9,240 nucleotides of DNA, from assembly GCA_946481195.1 (NCBI GenBank), contig CAMLNG010000117.1:1-9240 (forward strand), written 5' to 3'. This DNA comes from an uncultured Chromatiaceae bacterium (GTDB lineage Bacteria; Pseudomonadota; Gammaproteobacteria; Enterobacterales; Alteromonadaceae). Under the pieces are notes generated by a model. The model saw only the letters and a list, made by a program, of their open reading frames with translations, ran no database searches and had not been told where the DNA came from. Of the stretch, positions 1 to 6,993 are shown piece after piece. The translations under genes and the position numbers were made by a program. Numbering within the stretch: the stretch's first letter is position 1; every line of letters begins with the position of its first letter.

Positions 1-1281
1 GAGTTTGTTGATGCTGACGGTCAGTTTAAAGGCGTGACCCAGGATATTCTGAGCAAGCTGAATCAACGATTAGGCACTGAACTGATGGCAGTACCGTATA
101 CGGACTGGCAGCAGCTGGTTGACGATTTTCTGGCGAAAAAGCTCGACATGATTGCCAACATGGCTGACACCGCCGAGCGCAAGCAACAAGCTGATTTCAG
201 TCTGAATTTCTGGCCGTCACAGTGGGCGGTGTTAAGTCTGGGCCAGACTGCGGCAATCAGTTCGATGCGTGAACTCAACGGCAGTACAGTCGCCGTTGAA
301 AAAGACTATGACATCAACCTGCTACTCGAACAGATGTTCCCTGAAATCAAATTAGTACCGACATCGCATTACGATGAAAGCCTGGAGCTGTTACAGCAAG
401 GCCGCGTGAACTTCGCCATTGACACGCTGATGGTTGCGGGCAGCACCTTGCGTAAACCGGAATACAGTAATCTGCGCATGCATTTGCCGCCTGACATGCC
501 GGTCACGCCGTCGTTATTTGCCGTGCGTAAAGACTATCCTTTGTTGCTGCAGGCGATTGATCAGGGCTTACGTACTTTGTCTGAAGCGGACCGTGCTGAG
601 ATCCGTAACCGCTGGTTCCTGCTCGATGTTGACCCGGGACTGGCACAGGATCGGATTTATACACTGGTGCTGCAGATTGTCGGTGCGGGTTTGCTGCTGT
701 TTGCTGTGGTGTTCTTCTGGAATATGTCGTTACGGCGTGAAGTTGGGCTTCGGCGTGATATGGAACAAAAAATGCGGTTTATGGCCACCCATGACGACCT
801 GACCCAGCTGGCCAACCGGGCATTATTACTGGAGCGGCTGGAGCAAGCCGTGTTGCAGCATGCCAGACATCAGGAAAAACTGGCGCTGCTGTTTATAGAT
901 TTAGATGGCTTTAAGGCTGTTAATGATAGCTATGGCCATCATATCGGTGACGAACTGCTGACACGAGTGGCTGCGATGCTGAAGTACTGCGTGCGCAAAA
1001 GCGATACTGTGGCGCGTTTCGGGGGCGATGAATTTGTCGTGCTGTTAACCGGGTTGCTTGATCGCGACGATGCGGCACTTGTTGCCGAAAAAATTCTGAT
1101 GCAGCTGGCGCCGCCGGTGCAACTGTCTGTGTGTCAGGCTAAAGTTGGTGCGAGTATTGGTATTGGCATGTATCCGGACGATGGCACAGATCCGCAAAGT
1201 CTGCTCAAAGCAGCCGATGGACTGATGTATCTGGCAAAGCAACATGGCAAAGGACAGTATCGCTTTAGTCGTGATGGCTAA
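1..1281 (+). CDS. Membrane diguanylate cyclase with periplasmic solute-binding sensor domain (5' end outside window)
   Basis: The protein should make the second messenger c-di-GMP from two GTP, controlled by a ligand sensed in the periplasm. The frame is open from base 1, so the start lies upstream; 426 residues are visible. Residues 1 to about 210 resemble a type 3 family extracellular solute-binding domain (opening FVDADGQFKGV, later RNRW near the end), as in BvgS/EvgS-type sensors. A hydrophobic segment at about 219-241 is the membrane anchor. A GGDEF domain follows, with HDDLTQLANR at its start, the metal-binding FIDLDGFK, and an intact GGDEF signature at 341-345. RKSD sits five residues before GGDEF and fits the RxxD inhibitory I-site, so an active, feedback-inhibited cyclase is expected. 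No EAL domain follows. The ligand is unknown. It has no visible operon link with aspS, which has its own promoter. Confidence 0.9.
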   Translation, partial: EFVDADGQFKGVTQDILSKLNQRLGTELMAVPYTDWQQLVDDFLAKKLDMIANMADTAERKQQADFSLNFWPSQWAVLSLGQTAAISSMRELNGSTVAVEKDYDINLLLEQMFPEIKLVPTSHYDESLELLQQGRVNFAIDTLMVAGSTLRKPEYSNLRMHLPPDMPVTPSLFAVRKDYPLLLQAIDQGLRTLSEADRAEIRNRWFLLDVDPGLAQDRIYTLVLQIVGAGLLLFAVVFFWNMSLRREVGLRRDMEQKMRFMATHDDLTQLANRALLLERLEQAVLQHARHQEKLALLFIDLDGFKAVNDSYGHHIGDELLTRVAAMLKYCVRKSDTVARFGGDEFVVLLTGLLDRDDAALVAEKILMQLAPPVQLSVCQAKVGASIGIGMYPDDGTDPQSLLKAADGLMYLAKQHGKGQYRFSRDG

Positions 1282-1312
1282 TCTTTGCTGTTGTGTGCGG
1301 AATAAAATCAAG

Positions 1313-1332
1313 GCCAGTCAGCATTGACCGGC
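1313..1332 (+). other. Imperfect hairpin after the GGDEF gene, possible weak terminator
   Basis: The outer GCC/GGC and inner GTCA/TGAC arms form an eight-position stem with one mismatch around a four-base loop. It lies about 30 bases after the stop codon. No T run follows, so it does not meet the usual intrinsic terminator pattern. It could be a 3'-end stabiliser or chance. Confidence 0.2.
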
Positions 1333-1360
1333 AATTCTGTCAGGTTCGCTGTTTGGGGCC

Positions 1361-1388
1361 GTGACATTAGCAGTCAAATCTATATAAT
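1361..1388 (+). promoter_or_regulatory. Predicted sigma70 promoter of aspS
   Basis: GTGACA (five of six consensus bases) is followed after 16 bases by a perfect TATAAT at 1383-1388, and then by a GGCGC-type discriminator. The expected transcription start is near 1395, about 48 bases before the aspS ATG. It is the best promoter match in the 161-bp gap between the diguanylate cyclase gene and aspS. Confidence 0.65.
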
Positions 1389-1442
1389 TGGCGCTCATTT
1401 TTCCGCTGTCATTTCAGCTCGGCCGGTTTAAAGGATAAGTTC

Positions 1443-3224
1443 ATGCGTAGCCATTATTGCGGTGCCTTGAGTGCACAACACGTAGGTCAACAGGTTTCAT
1501 TGTGTGGTTGGGTCAATCGTCGCCGCGATTTAGGCGGGTTGATTTTTGTTGATTTACGCGACCGCGAAGGCTTAGTGCAGGTGTTCTTTGATCCGGACTT
1601 AACTGAACTCTTTGCACAGGCTGCGGAATTACGCGCCGAATTTTGTGTGAAAATTGAAGGCTCGGTGCGCGCCCGTCCTGAATCACAGGTCAATGCTGAG
1701 ATGGCGACAGGCGCCGTCGAAGTTTACGCATCCAGCCTGACCATCCTGAACAAATCGCCAGCGCTGCCACTGGATTTTAATCAGAACAACTCTGAAGAGC
1801 AGCGTCTGAAGTATCGTTACCTCGATTTACGTCGTCCGCTGATGAGCGACCGGCTGAAATTCCGTGCCAAAGTCACCAGCTTTGTGCGGAACTTCATGGA
1901 CAGCCACGGCTTTATGGATATCGAAACCCCGATCCTGACCAAAGCGACGCCGGAAGGCGCGCGTGACTATCTGGTACCAAGCCGCACGCACAAAGGCCAG
2001 TTCTTCGCGTTGCCGCAGTCTCCACAGCTGTTTAAACAACTGCTGATGATGGCCGGGATGGACCGCTATTATCAGATCGTCAAATGTTTCCGTGACGAAG
2101 ACTTACGTGCCGATCGTCAGCCGGAATTCACCCAAATCGATATCGAAACCAGCTTTATGACAGCTGTTGAAGTGCGTGCTGTCACAGAAAAAATGGCGCG
2201 TCAGCTGTTTAATGAAATGCTGCAGGTGGACCTTGGTGAGTTCCCGCAAATGACTTACAACGAAGCCATGCGTTTGTATGGTTCTGATAAGCCGGACCTG
2301 CGTAACCCGATGTCGTTTGTTGATATCGCTGATTTAGTCAAAGACGTTGAATTTAAAGTGTTCTCAGCGCCAGCCAACGACCCGAAAGGCCGCGTTGTGG
2401 CATTAAAAGTGCCAGGTGCAGCTGAGAAAGTGTCGCGTAAAGACATTGACGGTTACACCGCCTTCGTTGGCATCTATGGTGCCAAAGGTCTGGCCTGGCT
2501 CAAGGTCAATGACATCAACGCCGGTGTTGAAGGTATTCAGTCGCCGGTTGCTAAATTCCTGACGCCGGAAATCATCGCGGAAATTCTGCGCCGCACTGGT
2601 GCCGAAAATGGCGACCTGATTTTCTTTGGTGCAGACCGTTACAAAGTTGTCTGTGAAGCCATGGGCGCGCTGCGGCTGAAACTGGGCGAAGAGCTGGGCC
2701 TTACTGTTCAGGGCTGGCGTCCGCTGTGGGTCATCGACTTCCCGATGTTCGAAGAAAACGATGATGGCAGTTTCTCGGCCGTGCATCACCCGTTTACCTC
2801 GCCACTGGATACCGATGCGTTCCTGAACACGCCAATGGCTGAGTTAGATTTAGGCAATTTACTGTCAAATGCCTACGACATGGTGTTAAACGGCACCGAA
2901 TTAGGCGGTGGCTCTGTGCGGATCCATACCGCAGATGTGCAAGCCAAAGTGTTCCAGCTGCTTGGCATCAGCGATGAAGAAGCTGCTGAAAAATTTGGTT
3001 TCCTACTAGAAGCGCTGCGTTACGGTGCGCCTCCGCATGCGGGTCTGGCGTTTGGTCTGGATCGCCTGGTGATGTTGATGACCGGTGCGACGTCTATTCG
3101 TGATGTGATGGCATTCCCGAAAACAGCAACTGCTGCGTGCCCGCTGACCGACGCCCCAGGTTTTGCCAATCCACAGCAGCTGGCAGAACTGAGTGTGCAG
3201 GTCGTAATCAAAGATCAGAAATAA
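1443..3224 (+). CDS. aspS: Aspartyl-tRNA synthetase
   Basis: This class II synthetase charges tRNA(Asp) with aspartate in the cytoplasm. At 593 residues it matches the bacterial-type enzyme (590 in E. coli). An N-terminal OB-fold anticodon-binding domain covers about residues 1-105 ([12 protein letters not shown]). The catalytic core holds the aspartate-recognition stretch QSPQLFKQ at about 192-199, motif 2 with [14 protein letters not shown] at about 216-229, and motif 3 with GLAFGLDRL at about 534-542. The inserted GAD domain of bacterial AspRS lies at roughly 290-420, and the conserved paired histidines fall at 448-449. The ATG is supported by AAGGA seven bases upstream. The gene has its own promoter and is closed by a strong terminator, so it is probably transcribed alone. 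The bacterial-type architecture resembles the E. coli enzyme that charges only tRNA(Asp); specificity cannot be proved from sequence. Confidence 0.98.
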   Translation: MRSHYCGALSAQHVGQQVSLCGWVNRRRDLGGLIFVDLRDREGLVQVFFDPDLTELFAQAAELRAEFCVKIEGSVRARPESQVNAEMATGAVEVYASSLTILNKSPALPLDFNQNNSEEQRLKYRYLDLRRPLMSDRLKFRAKVTSFVRNFMDSHGFMDIETPILTKATPEGARDYLVPSRTHKGQFFALPQSPQLFKQLLMMAGMDRYYQIVKCFRDEDLRADRQPEFTQIDIETSFMTAVEVRAVTEKMARQLFNEMLQVDLGEFPQMTYNEAMRLYGSDKPDLRNPMSFVDIADLVKDVEFKVFSAPANDPKGRVVALKVPGAAEKVSRKDIDGYTAFVGIYGAKGLAWLKVNDINAGVEGIQSPVAKFLTPEIIAEILRRTGAENGDLIFFGADRYKVVCEAMGALRLKLGEELGLTVQGWRPLWVIDFPMFEENDDGSFSAVHHPFTSPLDTDAFLNTPMAELDLGNLLSNAYDMVLNGTELGGGSVRIHTADVQAKVFQLLGISDEEAAEKFGFLLEALRYGAPPHAGLAFGLDRLVMLMTGATSIRDVMAFPKTATAACPLTDAPGFANPQQLAELSVQVVIKDQK

Positions 3225-3230
3225 TTGTCG

Positions 3231-3245
3231 GCAGGCCGCGCCTGC
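3231..3245 (+). other. Hairpin directly after aspS
   Basis: GCAGGC and GCCTGC form a perfect 6-bp stem with a three-base loop, starting 6 bases after the aspS stop. It has no T run of its own. It lies 18 bases before the intrinsic terminator and probably stabilises the mRNA 3' end or assists termination. Confidence 0.4.
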
Positions 3246-3263
3246 TGCAACTGACATTAAAAG

Positions 3264-3287
3264 CGGCGACATCTGTCGCCGTTTTTT
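3264..3287 (+). terminator. Rho-independent terminator of aspS
   Basis: CGGCGAC and GTCGCCG form a perfect 7-bp GC-rich stem around an ATCT loop, followed at once by six T. It lies about 40 bases after the aspS stop codon. It should separate aspS from the downstream yebC-ruv cluster. Confidence 0.9.
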
Positions 3288-3333
3288 CTGTTGTTTAAGT
3301 TGAATACCGCAGCGCTGCTGCCGTTTGAACCAT

Positions 3334-3337
3334 GGAG
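3334..3337 (+). promoter_or_regulatory. Ribosome binding site that decides the yebC start
   Basis: GGAG lies six bases before the ATG at 3344, a normal spacing. The upstream in-frame ATG at 3332 overlaps this site and has no Shine-Dalgarno sequence of its own. This argues for initiation at 3344. Confidence 0.65.
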
Positions 3338-3343
3338 TACATG

Positions 3344-4087
3344 ATGGCCGGACATAGTAAATGGGCCAATATGAAGCACCGCAAGGCGCGTCAGGATGCC
3401 AAAAAAGTCAAAATCTTCACCAAACTCATCCGCGAACTGACAGTTGCAGCCAAACAAAGTCCCGATCCGGATGGCAATCCGCGTTTACGTACGGCTATTG
3501 CCAAAGCTTTAGTGAATAACCTGTCGCGCGATGTCATTGAGCGCGCAGTAAAACGCGGCGCCGGTGACAGCGACGGCGAAAACTTCGAAGAGCTGGTGTA
3601 CGAAGGTTATGGGCCAAATGGTGTCGCCATTATCGTCGAAACGCTGACCGATAATCACAAGCGTACAGTGCAGGATGTACGCAGCGCCTTTACCAAATAC
3701 GGCGGCAATCTGGGTACTAACGGCTCCGTGTCGTATTTGTTTAGCCGGCAGGGCACTTTGAGTTTTGCACCAGGTATTAATGAAGATCAGCTGATGGAAT
3801 TAGCATTAGACGCTGGCGCTGACGATGTAGTGATGCATGAGGACGGCTCTGCCGAGGTGACGACCACACCAGAAGCCTTTGTGGACGTAAAAGAAGCGCT
3901 GGAGCGGGGCGGCCTGTCTGCCGAACATGCTGAAATCAGCCTGGTACCGTCGACCAAAGCGGAGATCGGAGCGGACACTGTGGTTAAATTCTTTAAGCTG
4001 ATTGATATGCTTGAAGATTTCGATGACGTGCAAAACGTTTACCACAATGCCGAGATCGCCGACGACGTGCTGGCGCTGGTGGAATAG
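3344..4087 (+). CDS. yebC: YebC/TACO1 family regulatory protein
   Basis: The 247-residue protein starts [21 protein letters not shown], the family hallmark N-terminus, and carries the conserved [10 protein letters not shown] and [10 protein letters not shown] blocks (about residues 91-115). Family members were first described as DNA-binding regulators (PmpR in Pseudomonas); the mitochondrial homologue TACO1 and later bacterial work point to helping ribosomes through difficult peptide sequences. The exact role here cannot be told from sequence. The start at 3344 is chosen over the ATG at 3332 because homologues begin MAGHSKW and GGAG is correctly spaced for 3344. Its TAG stop shares its last base with the GTG start of ruvC, so the two are translationally coupled. 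I see no convincing promoter in the short gap after the aspS terminator; partial read-through is possible. Confidence 0.95.
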   Translation: MAGHSKWANMKHRKARQDAKKVKIFTKLIRELTVAAKQSPDPDGNPRLRTAIAKALVNNLSRDVIERAVKRGAGDSDGENFEELVYEGYGPNGVAIIVETLTDNHKRTVQDVRSAFTKYGGNLGTNGSVSYLFSRQGTLSFAPGINEDQLMELALDAGADDVVMHEDGSAEVTTTPEAFVDVKEALERGGLSAEHAEISLVPSTKAEIGADTVVKFFKLIDMLEDFDDVQNVYHNAEIADDVLALVE

Positions 4088-4611
4088 TGCAGATTATTCT
4101 GGGCATTGACCCCGGCAGCCGGTTGACTGGTTATGGTGTGATCCGGCAACAGGGCGGTAAGTTCGAATATATCGCCAGTGGTTGTATCCGCATGACGCTG
4201 ACCGAAATGCCGGACCGGCTGAAACAGATTTTTGACGGCGTCAGCCAAATCATTTTGCAAACGCAGCCGACAGTTTTTGCGATTGAGCAGGTGTTTATGG
4301 CACGCAATCCGGATTCCGCGCTGAAACTGGGTCAGGCGCGCGGTGCTGCTATTGTGGCCGCTAAATTTGCCGGACTTGAGGTTTACGAGTATTCGGCGCG
4401 TCAGGTCAAACAATCCGTGGTTGGCACCGGGGCTGCGGCGAAAGAGCAGGTGCAGCACATGGTGAAATCCTTGCTGAAATTACCGGCAAACCCGCAGGCA
4501 GATGCTGCCGATGCCCTTGCTGTTGCGCTGTGCCATGGGCATACTCAGCAAAGTCTATTGCATCTGGCCGGTCAGGCCAGCAAAACAGTCCGTGGCCGTC
4601 TGCGCCGATAG
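4087..4611 (+). CDS. ruvC: Crossover junction endodeoxyribonuclease RuvC
   Basis: RuvC resolves Holliday junctions by paired, metal-dependent nicks in recombination and repair, acting as a dimer with RuvAB. The 174-residue length is the family norm (173 in E. coli). The four catalytic acidic residues are present: D8 in GIDPGS, E67 in AIEQVF, and D139 and D142 in ADAADALA. The block [11 protein letters not shown] is intact. Translation begins at a GTG that overlaps the yebC stop by one base, with GGTGGA just upstream inside yebC as the ribosome binding site. ruvA follows after 45 bases, so the two are probably on one transcript. In E. coli a small gene, yebB, lies between ruvC and ruvA; it is not present here. 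Confidence 0.98.
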   Translation: MQIILGIDPGSRLTGYGVIRQQGGKFEYIASGCIRMTLTEMPDRLKQIFDGVSQIILQTQPTVFAIEQVFMARNPDSALKLGQARGAAIVAAKFAGLEVYEYSARQVKQSVVGTGAAAKEQVQHMVKSLLKLPANPQADAADALAVALCHGHTQQSLLHLAGQASKTVRGRLRR

Positions 4612-4656
4612 CGATTGTTGGCAGTCCCGCAGTTTTAGTTCTTCAGGCAGGTATTC

Positions 4657-5280
4657 ATGATTGGTCGTTTACGCGGTGTGGTGCTGGAAAAGCAGGCTCC
4701 GGAAATTCTGCTGGAAGTTGGCGGCGTTGGTTATGAAGTGCAATTGCCGCTGACCAGTTTTTACAGCTTGCCTGCCACCGGGCAGGAAGCGATCATTTAT
4801 ACCCATTTTGTTGTACGGGAAGATGCGCAGTTGCTGTATGGTTTCAGTTCGGTCGCCGAGCGTAGCTTGTTTCGCCAGCTGATTAAAGCCAACGGTATAG
4901 GCCCCAAAATGGCGCTGACTATTTTGTCAGGCCTCACCGCCAGCCAGTTTGTCCGCTGTGTACAAGCCAACGATATCAGTACTTTAGTGAAACTTCCCGG
5001 CGTCGGCAAAAAGACCGCCGAACGTTTGCTGGTGGAGATGCGCGACCGCTTAAAAGACTGGGGCTTGAATATTGATACTCCGGTCACTGACCATTTAGTG
5101 TTAGGCGATGACGAAGTGCAGCAATTTGCGCTGCAGGACAGCCCGGAACAGGACGCGGTCGGCGCCTTACTGAGTCTCGGTTATAGTCAGTCACAGGCGG
5201 CGGCTGCGGTGAAGAAAGTATTCAAAGCAGACCTTAGCAGTGAGCAGCTGATTAAAGCTGCTTTAAAATCCATGATTTAA
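4657..5280 (+). CDS. ruvA: Holliday junction branch migration protein RuvA
   Basis: RuvA binds the four-way junction as a tetramer and loads the RuvB motor. The 207-residue protein begins with the typical OB-fold domain [13 protein letters not shown], with [10 protein letters not shown] near residue 25. The central domain holds two helix-hairpin-helix DNA-binding motifs, [13 protein letters not shown] (about 75-87) and [13 protein letters not shown] (about 110-122). A flexible acidic linker at about 145-165 leads to the C-terminal domain III ([19 protein letters not shown]), which contacts RuvB. Family length is about 200, so the gene is complete. AGG lies five bases before the ATG. The 45-bp gap after ruvC contains no CTGT-N8-ACAG LexA site, unlike the SOS-controlled ruvAB of E. 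coli, so SOS control is not visible at this position. Confidence 0.98.
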   Translation: MIGRLRGVVLEKQAPEILLEVGGVGYEVQLPLTSFYSLPATGQEAIIYTHFVVREDAQLLYGFSSVAERSLFRQLIKANGIGPKMALTILSGLTASQFVRCVQANDISTLVKLPGVGKKTAERLLVEMRDRLKDWGLNIDTPVTDHLVLGDDEVQQFALQDSPEQDAVGALLSLGYSQSQAAAAVKKVFKADLSSEQLIKAALKSMI

Positions 5281-5296
5281 CGACAAGGCCGGCAGA

Positions 5297-6310
5297 ATGA
5301 TTGAAGCAGATCGGTTGGTGGCTCCCACAGCCAGAATTGAAGAAGAAGTCATAGACCGGGCGATCCGGCCAAAATCGCTGGCTGACTATACCGGTCAGGA
5401 CCATGTGCGCGCTCAGATGGCGATTTTTATCGAAGCCGCCCGTGGCAGGGGAGAGCCGCTGGACCATTTGCTGATCTTCGGTCCGCCGGGATTGGGAAAA
5501 ACCACGCTGGCGATGATTGTCGCCAATGAAATGGGTGTCAATATCAAACAGACTTCCGGTCCTGTGCTGGAAAAAGCCGGTGATCTGGCCGCCTTGTTAA
5601 CCAATCTGGAACCGAACGATGTGCTGTTTATTGATGAGATCCACCGGTTAAGCCCGGTCGTGGAAGAGATCCTGTATCCGGCAATGGAAGATTATCAGCT
5701 GGACATTATGATTGGCGAAGGCCCCGCCGCCCGATCGATAAAACTGGATTTGCCACCTTTTACACTGGTGGGTGCTACCACCCGTGCCGGCGCGCTGACA
5801 TCGCCGCTACGCGACCGTTTTGGCATCGTACAGCGCCTTGAATTTTATAAAACCGAAGAATTGGCGGCTATTGTGCAGCGCTCAGCCGATTTTCTGAACT
5901 TGCCATTGGATTTGGTTGCCGCGACAGAGATTGCCAGACGCTCACGGGGCACCCCACGCATTGCAAACCGGCTGCTACGTCGTGTCCGTGACTATGCGCA
6001 GGTAAAATCTCAAGGCAAGGTTGATGTTGAAATCGCCAATCAGGCTCTGTTGATGGTGGATGTTGATGCACAAGGCTTTGACTATATGGATCGCAAGCTA
6101 ATTCTCGCGATCATTGAAAAATTTATGGGCGGTCCGGTTGGACTGGATAATCTGGCGGCTGCCATTGGCGAAGAAAAAGAAACTATCGAGGATGTGATAG
6201 AACCTTATCTGATCCAGCAAGGTTTTATCCAGCGCACGCCGCGCGGCCGGATCGCCTCGCAACACGCTTACCGCCATTTTGGTTTTGATCTGCCGCATTC
6301 CCAAAGCTGA
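5297..6310 (+). CDS. ruvB: Holliday junction branch migration ATPase RuvB
   Basis: RuvB is the hexameric AAA+ motor that pumps DNA through the RuvA-bound junction. The 337-residue protein is full length. Visible motifs are the Walker A GPPGLGKT at 62-69, Walker B with DEIHR at 113-117, sensor 1 in GATTRAG (159-165), the arginine-finger segment [10 protein letters not shown] (167-176), and the C-terminal winged-helix DNA-binding domain ending in [13 protein letters not shown] lies eight bases before the ATG. The gene starts 16 bases after ruvA. No plus-strand terminator is visible after its TGA. The first inverted repeat downstream is oriented as a terminator for the opposite strand, so ruv transcripts may continue into the intergenic region. 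Confidence 0.98.
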   Translation: MIEADRLVAPTARIEEEVIDRAIRPKSLADYTGQDHVRAQMAIFIEAARGRGEPLDHLLIFGPPGLGKTTLAMIVANEMGVNIKQTSGPVLEKAGDLAALLTNLEPNDVLFIDEIHRLSPVVEEILYPAMEDYQLDIMIGEGPAARSIKLDLPPFTLVGATTRAGALTSPLRDRFGIVQRLEFYKTEELAAIVQRSADFLNLPLDLVAATEIARRSRGTPRIANRLLRRVRDYAQVKSQGKVDVEIANQALLMVDVDAQGFDYMDRKLILAIIEKFMGGPVGLDNLAAAIGEEKETIEDVIEPYLIQQGFIQRTPRGRIASQHAYRHFGFDLPHSQS

Positions 6311-6397
6311 CAGTTTCCCCTGGGGTACCGATGTTTGCTGCGGCGTATTCACTTCAGTAGAGGCTGTGGCAGTGCTGGTAAATGTGGTTATTTAGCC

Positions 6398-6424
6398 AAA
6401 AAAAAACCCGCTCAAGGAGCGGGC
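6398..6424 (-). terminator. Rho-independent terminator of the minus-strand RNA
   Basis: On the minus strand CCCGCTC and GAGCGGG form a perfect 7-bp stem with a CTT loop, followed by nine T. On the plus strand the run is A on the entering side and no T tract follows, so it acts only for leftward transcription. No minus-strand protein gene ends here. Confidence 0.9.
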
Positions 6425-6570
6425 AATGCAACAAGTTGAAGTAAGACTTCAAAAAATCCAGGGAACATGTTGAGCAACCCGGTCTCTGTCGCCAGACACC
6501 CAATCACTCTGTGATCTTCACTACAATTCAAAACCCTCGGTCTGAATCGTTGCGCTAGTGCAGAACACGC
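6398..6570 (-). ncRNA. Predicted structured small RNA, about 173 nt, unidentified
   Basis: The call rests on a well-placed promoter, a strong terminator and dense secondary structure between them. In order from the 5' end, reading minus strand with plus coordinates: a GATTCA/TGAATT stem (6525-6548), a GATCAC/GTGATT stem with a three-base loop (6502-6516), an 8-position stem with one G-G mismatch capped by a GCGA tetraloop (6481-6500), a short GTTG/CAAC stem, a perfect TTGAAGT/ACTTCAA stem (6436-6452), and the terminator. The only ATG near the start lies inside the -10 element, so no coding role is seen. It carries only one clear GGA, unlike CsrB/RsmY-type sponges. I do not recognise 6S, tmRNA, 4.5S, Spot 42, RyhB or GcvB in it. 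The ends are estimates from promoter and terminator positions. Confidence 0.55.
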
Positions 6571-6575
6571 TGCGC

Positions 6576-6604
6576 ATTCTAGGGATTTAGAATATTTACT
6601 TCAA
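6576..6604 (-). promoter_or_regulatory. Strong predicted promoter of the minus-strand RNA
   Basis: Reading the minus strand, TTGAAG (6604-6599) and TAGAAT (6581-6576) are separated by exactly 17 bases, each close to consensus. An AT-rich stretch resembling an UP element lies just upstream (about 6605-6640). The -10 is followed by GCGC, a GC-rich discriminator typical of stringently controlled stable-RNA promoters. Transcription should start near 6570. Confidence 0.65.
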
Positions 6605-6644
6605 ACGAGAAAAATTACCATCATTAATTAATAAAACTAATGCG

Positions 6645-6671
6645 AATATTCATGCATTATTCATGAATATT
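6645..6671. promoter_or_regulatory. Perfect 10-bp inverted repeat between two divergent promoters, candidate operator
   Basis: AATATTCATG and CATGAATATT are exact reverse complements separated by seven bases. The centre is about 89 bp upstream of the minus-strand start and about 74 bp upstream of the plus-strand start, so a bound protein could act on both. It does not fit a complete ARG box or a CRP site. AT-richness raises the chance of a coincidental palindrome. Confidence 0.35.
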
Positions 6672-6696
6672 AAGTTGTAATGTTTGAAGCTCATAT

Positions 6697-6725
6697 TTGA
6701 CGGCGTGTACAGGAGTGTTTGTAAT
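6697..6725 (+). promoter_or_regulatory. Predicted promoter of a short plus-strand transcript
   Basis: TTGACG (6697-6702; five of six consensus bases) is followed after exactly 17 bases by TGTAAT (6720-6725; five of six). The start is expected near 6732. The -10 and start region are overlapped by the ATTGGT-N3-ACCAAT palindrome, an arrangement suited to repression. Confidence 0.55.
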
Positions 6726-6738
6726 TGGTCTTACCAAT
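6724..6738. promoter_or_regulatory. PdhR/FadR-subfamily GntR-type operator
   Basis: ATTGGTCTTACCAAT is a perfect 6-bp inverted repeat around three bases. It matches the established E. coli PdhR recognition pattern ATTGGT-N3-ACCAAT, and the TGGT-N3-ACCA core is shared by relatives such as LldR. It covers the end of the -10 element and the predicted +1 of the 6697 promoter, so repression by a pyruvate- or lactate-responsive regulator is a reasonable inference. Which regulator binds cannot be told; no gntR gene is in the window. Confidence 0.55.
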
Positions 6739-6896
6739 CGTGTCATTAAAAAAAATACTGCCGCATTTGACGAGGAAATTCTGCATTTCATCGTTAATCC
6801 AGTTCTGTTCATCGCGAATTCAGGAACTTCCGGCAAAGCTGGGCAGACTCATTGCAGAATAAACAGCCAACGGCTAAGAAGTTCTGAATTTTTTTT
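6732..6896 (+). ncRNA. Predicted plus-strand small RNA or leader transcript, about 165 nt, unidentified
   Basis: A promoter with an overlapping operator lies at one end and a hairpin with a T tract at the other, and no ATG occurs in between. The 5' part is A-rich and unstructured (eight A at 6748-6755). The 3' half folds into the long terminator hairpin. A 40-codon GTG frame (6740-6862) exists but lacks a ribosome binding site and would leave a leader of only about eight bases. Because tolQ has its own promoter beyond the terminator, this looks like an independent unit. It might instead be a long attenuated leader of the tol operon. I recognise no known RNA family. Confidence 0.4.
6817..6896 (+). 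terminator. Long-stem hairpin with T tract, probable terminator of the plus-strand RNA
   Basis: AATTCAGGAACTTC (6817-6830) pairs with GAAGTTCTGAATT (6878-6890) over 13 bp with one bulged G, and the last stem bases run into eight T (6889-6896). The 47-base apical part has small stems of its own, such as AGCC/GGCT at 6865-6875. The stem is less GC-rich and the loop longer than in a standard terminator, so efficiency is uncertain. A degraded miniature inverted-repeat element is an alternative reading. Confidence 0.5.
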
Positions 6897-6917
6897 ACAA
6901 ATGCCGAGCAGGTGCTG

Positions 6918-6946
6918 TTGAGTTAAACCCGGGTGTCCAATATCAT
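6918..6946 (+). promoter_or_regulatory. Predicted promoter of tolQRAB
   Basis: TTGAGT (6918-6923) and TATCAT (6941-6946) are separated by exactly 17 bases and followed by AGCGCCC. The expected start is near 6953, giving a leader of about 41 bases before the tolQ GTG. It lies after the T tract of the upstream unit. Confidence 0.55.
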
Positions 6947-6993
6947 AGCGCCCAAATTTGTAGCCATTTTCAGATGTTCAGAGGTGTTTTCCG

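Noticed and set aside
3332..3343. Longer yebC start at the ATG at 3332
   Set aside because: The ribosome binding site GGAG overlaps this ATG, and the family start MAGHSKW begins at 3344.
6489..6499. TGTCTGGCGAC on the minus strand resembles the 5' end of gammaproteobacterial 5S rRNA
   Set aside because: The match stops after about 11 bases. The rest of the 5S sequence and its closing stem are not there, and the stretch is accounted for by the GCGA-capped hairpin.
6525..6578. An 18-codon minus-strand frame as a leader peptide
   Set aside because: Its ATG lies within the -10 element, so it would not be on the predicted transcript. It has no ribosome binding site and no run of regulatory codons.
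6645..6671. ARG box for ArgR
   Set aside because: TGAAT-N4-ATTCA is not completed on either side; only half-sites in the wrong relative order are present.
6740..6862. A 40-codon GTG frame (starts MSLKKILPHL if read as a gene) inside the plus-strand unit
   Set aside because: It has no Shine-Dalgarno sequence and would begin about eight bases after the predicted start. It is worth checking for conservation but is not supported as a gene.
6697..6921. A 74-codon open frame on the plus strand with a TTG start
   Set aside because: The TTG coincides with the predicted -35 element, there is no ribosome binding site, the C-terminal half overlaps the terminator hairpin, and the peptide resembles no family I know, including YbgC.
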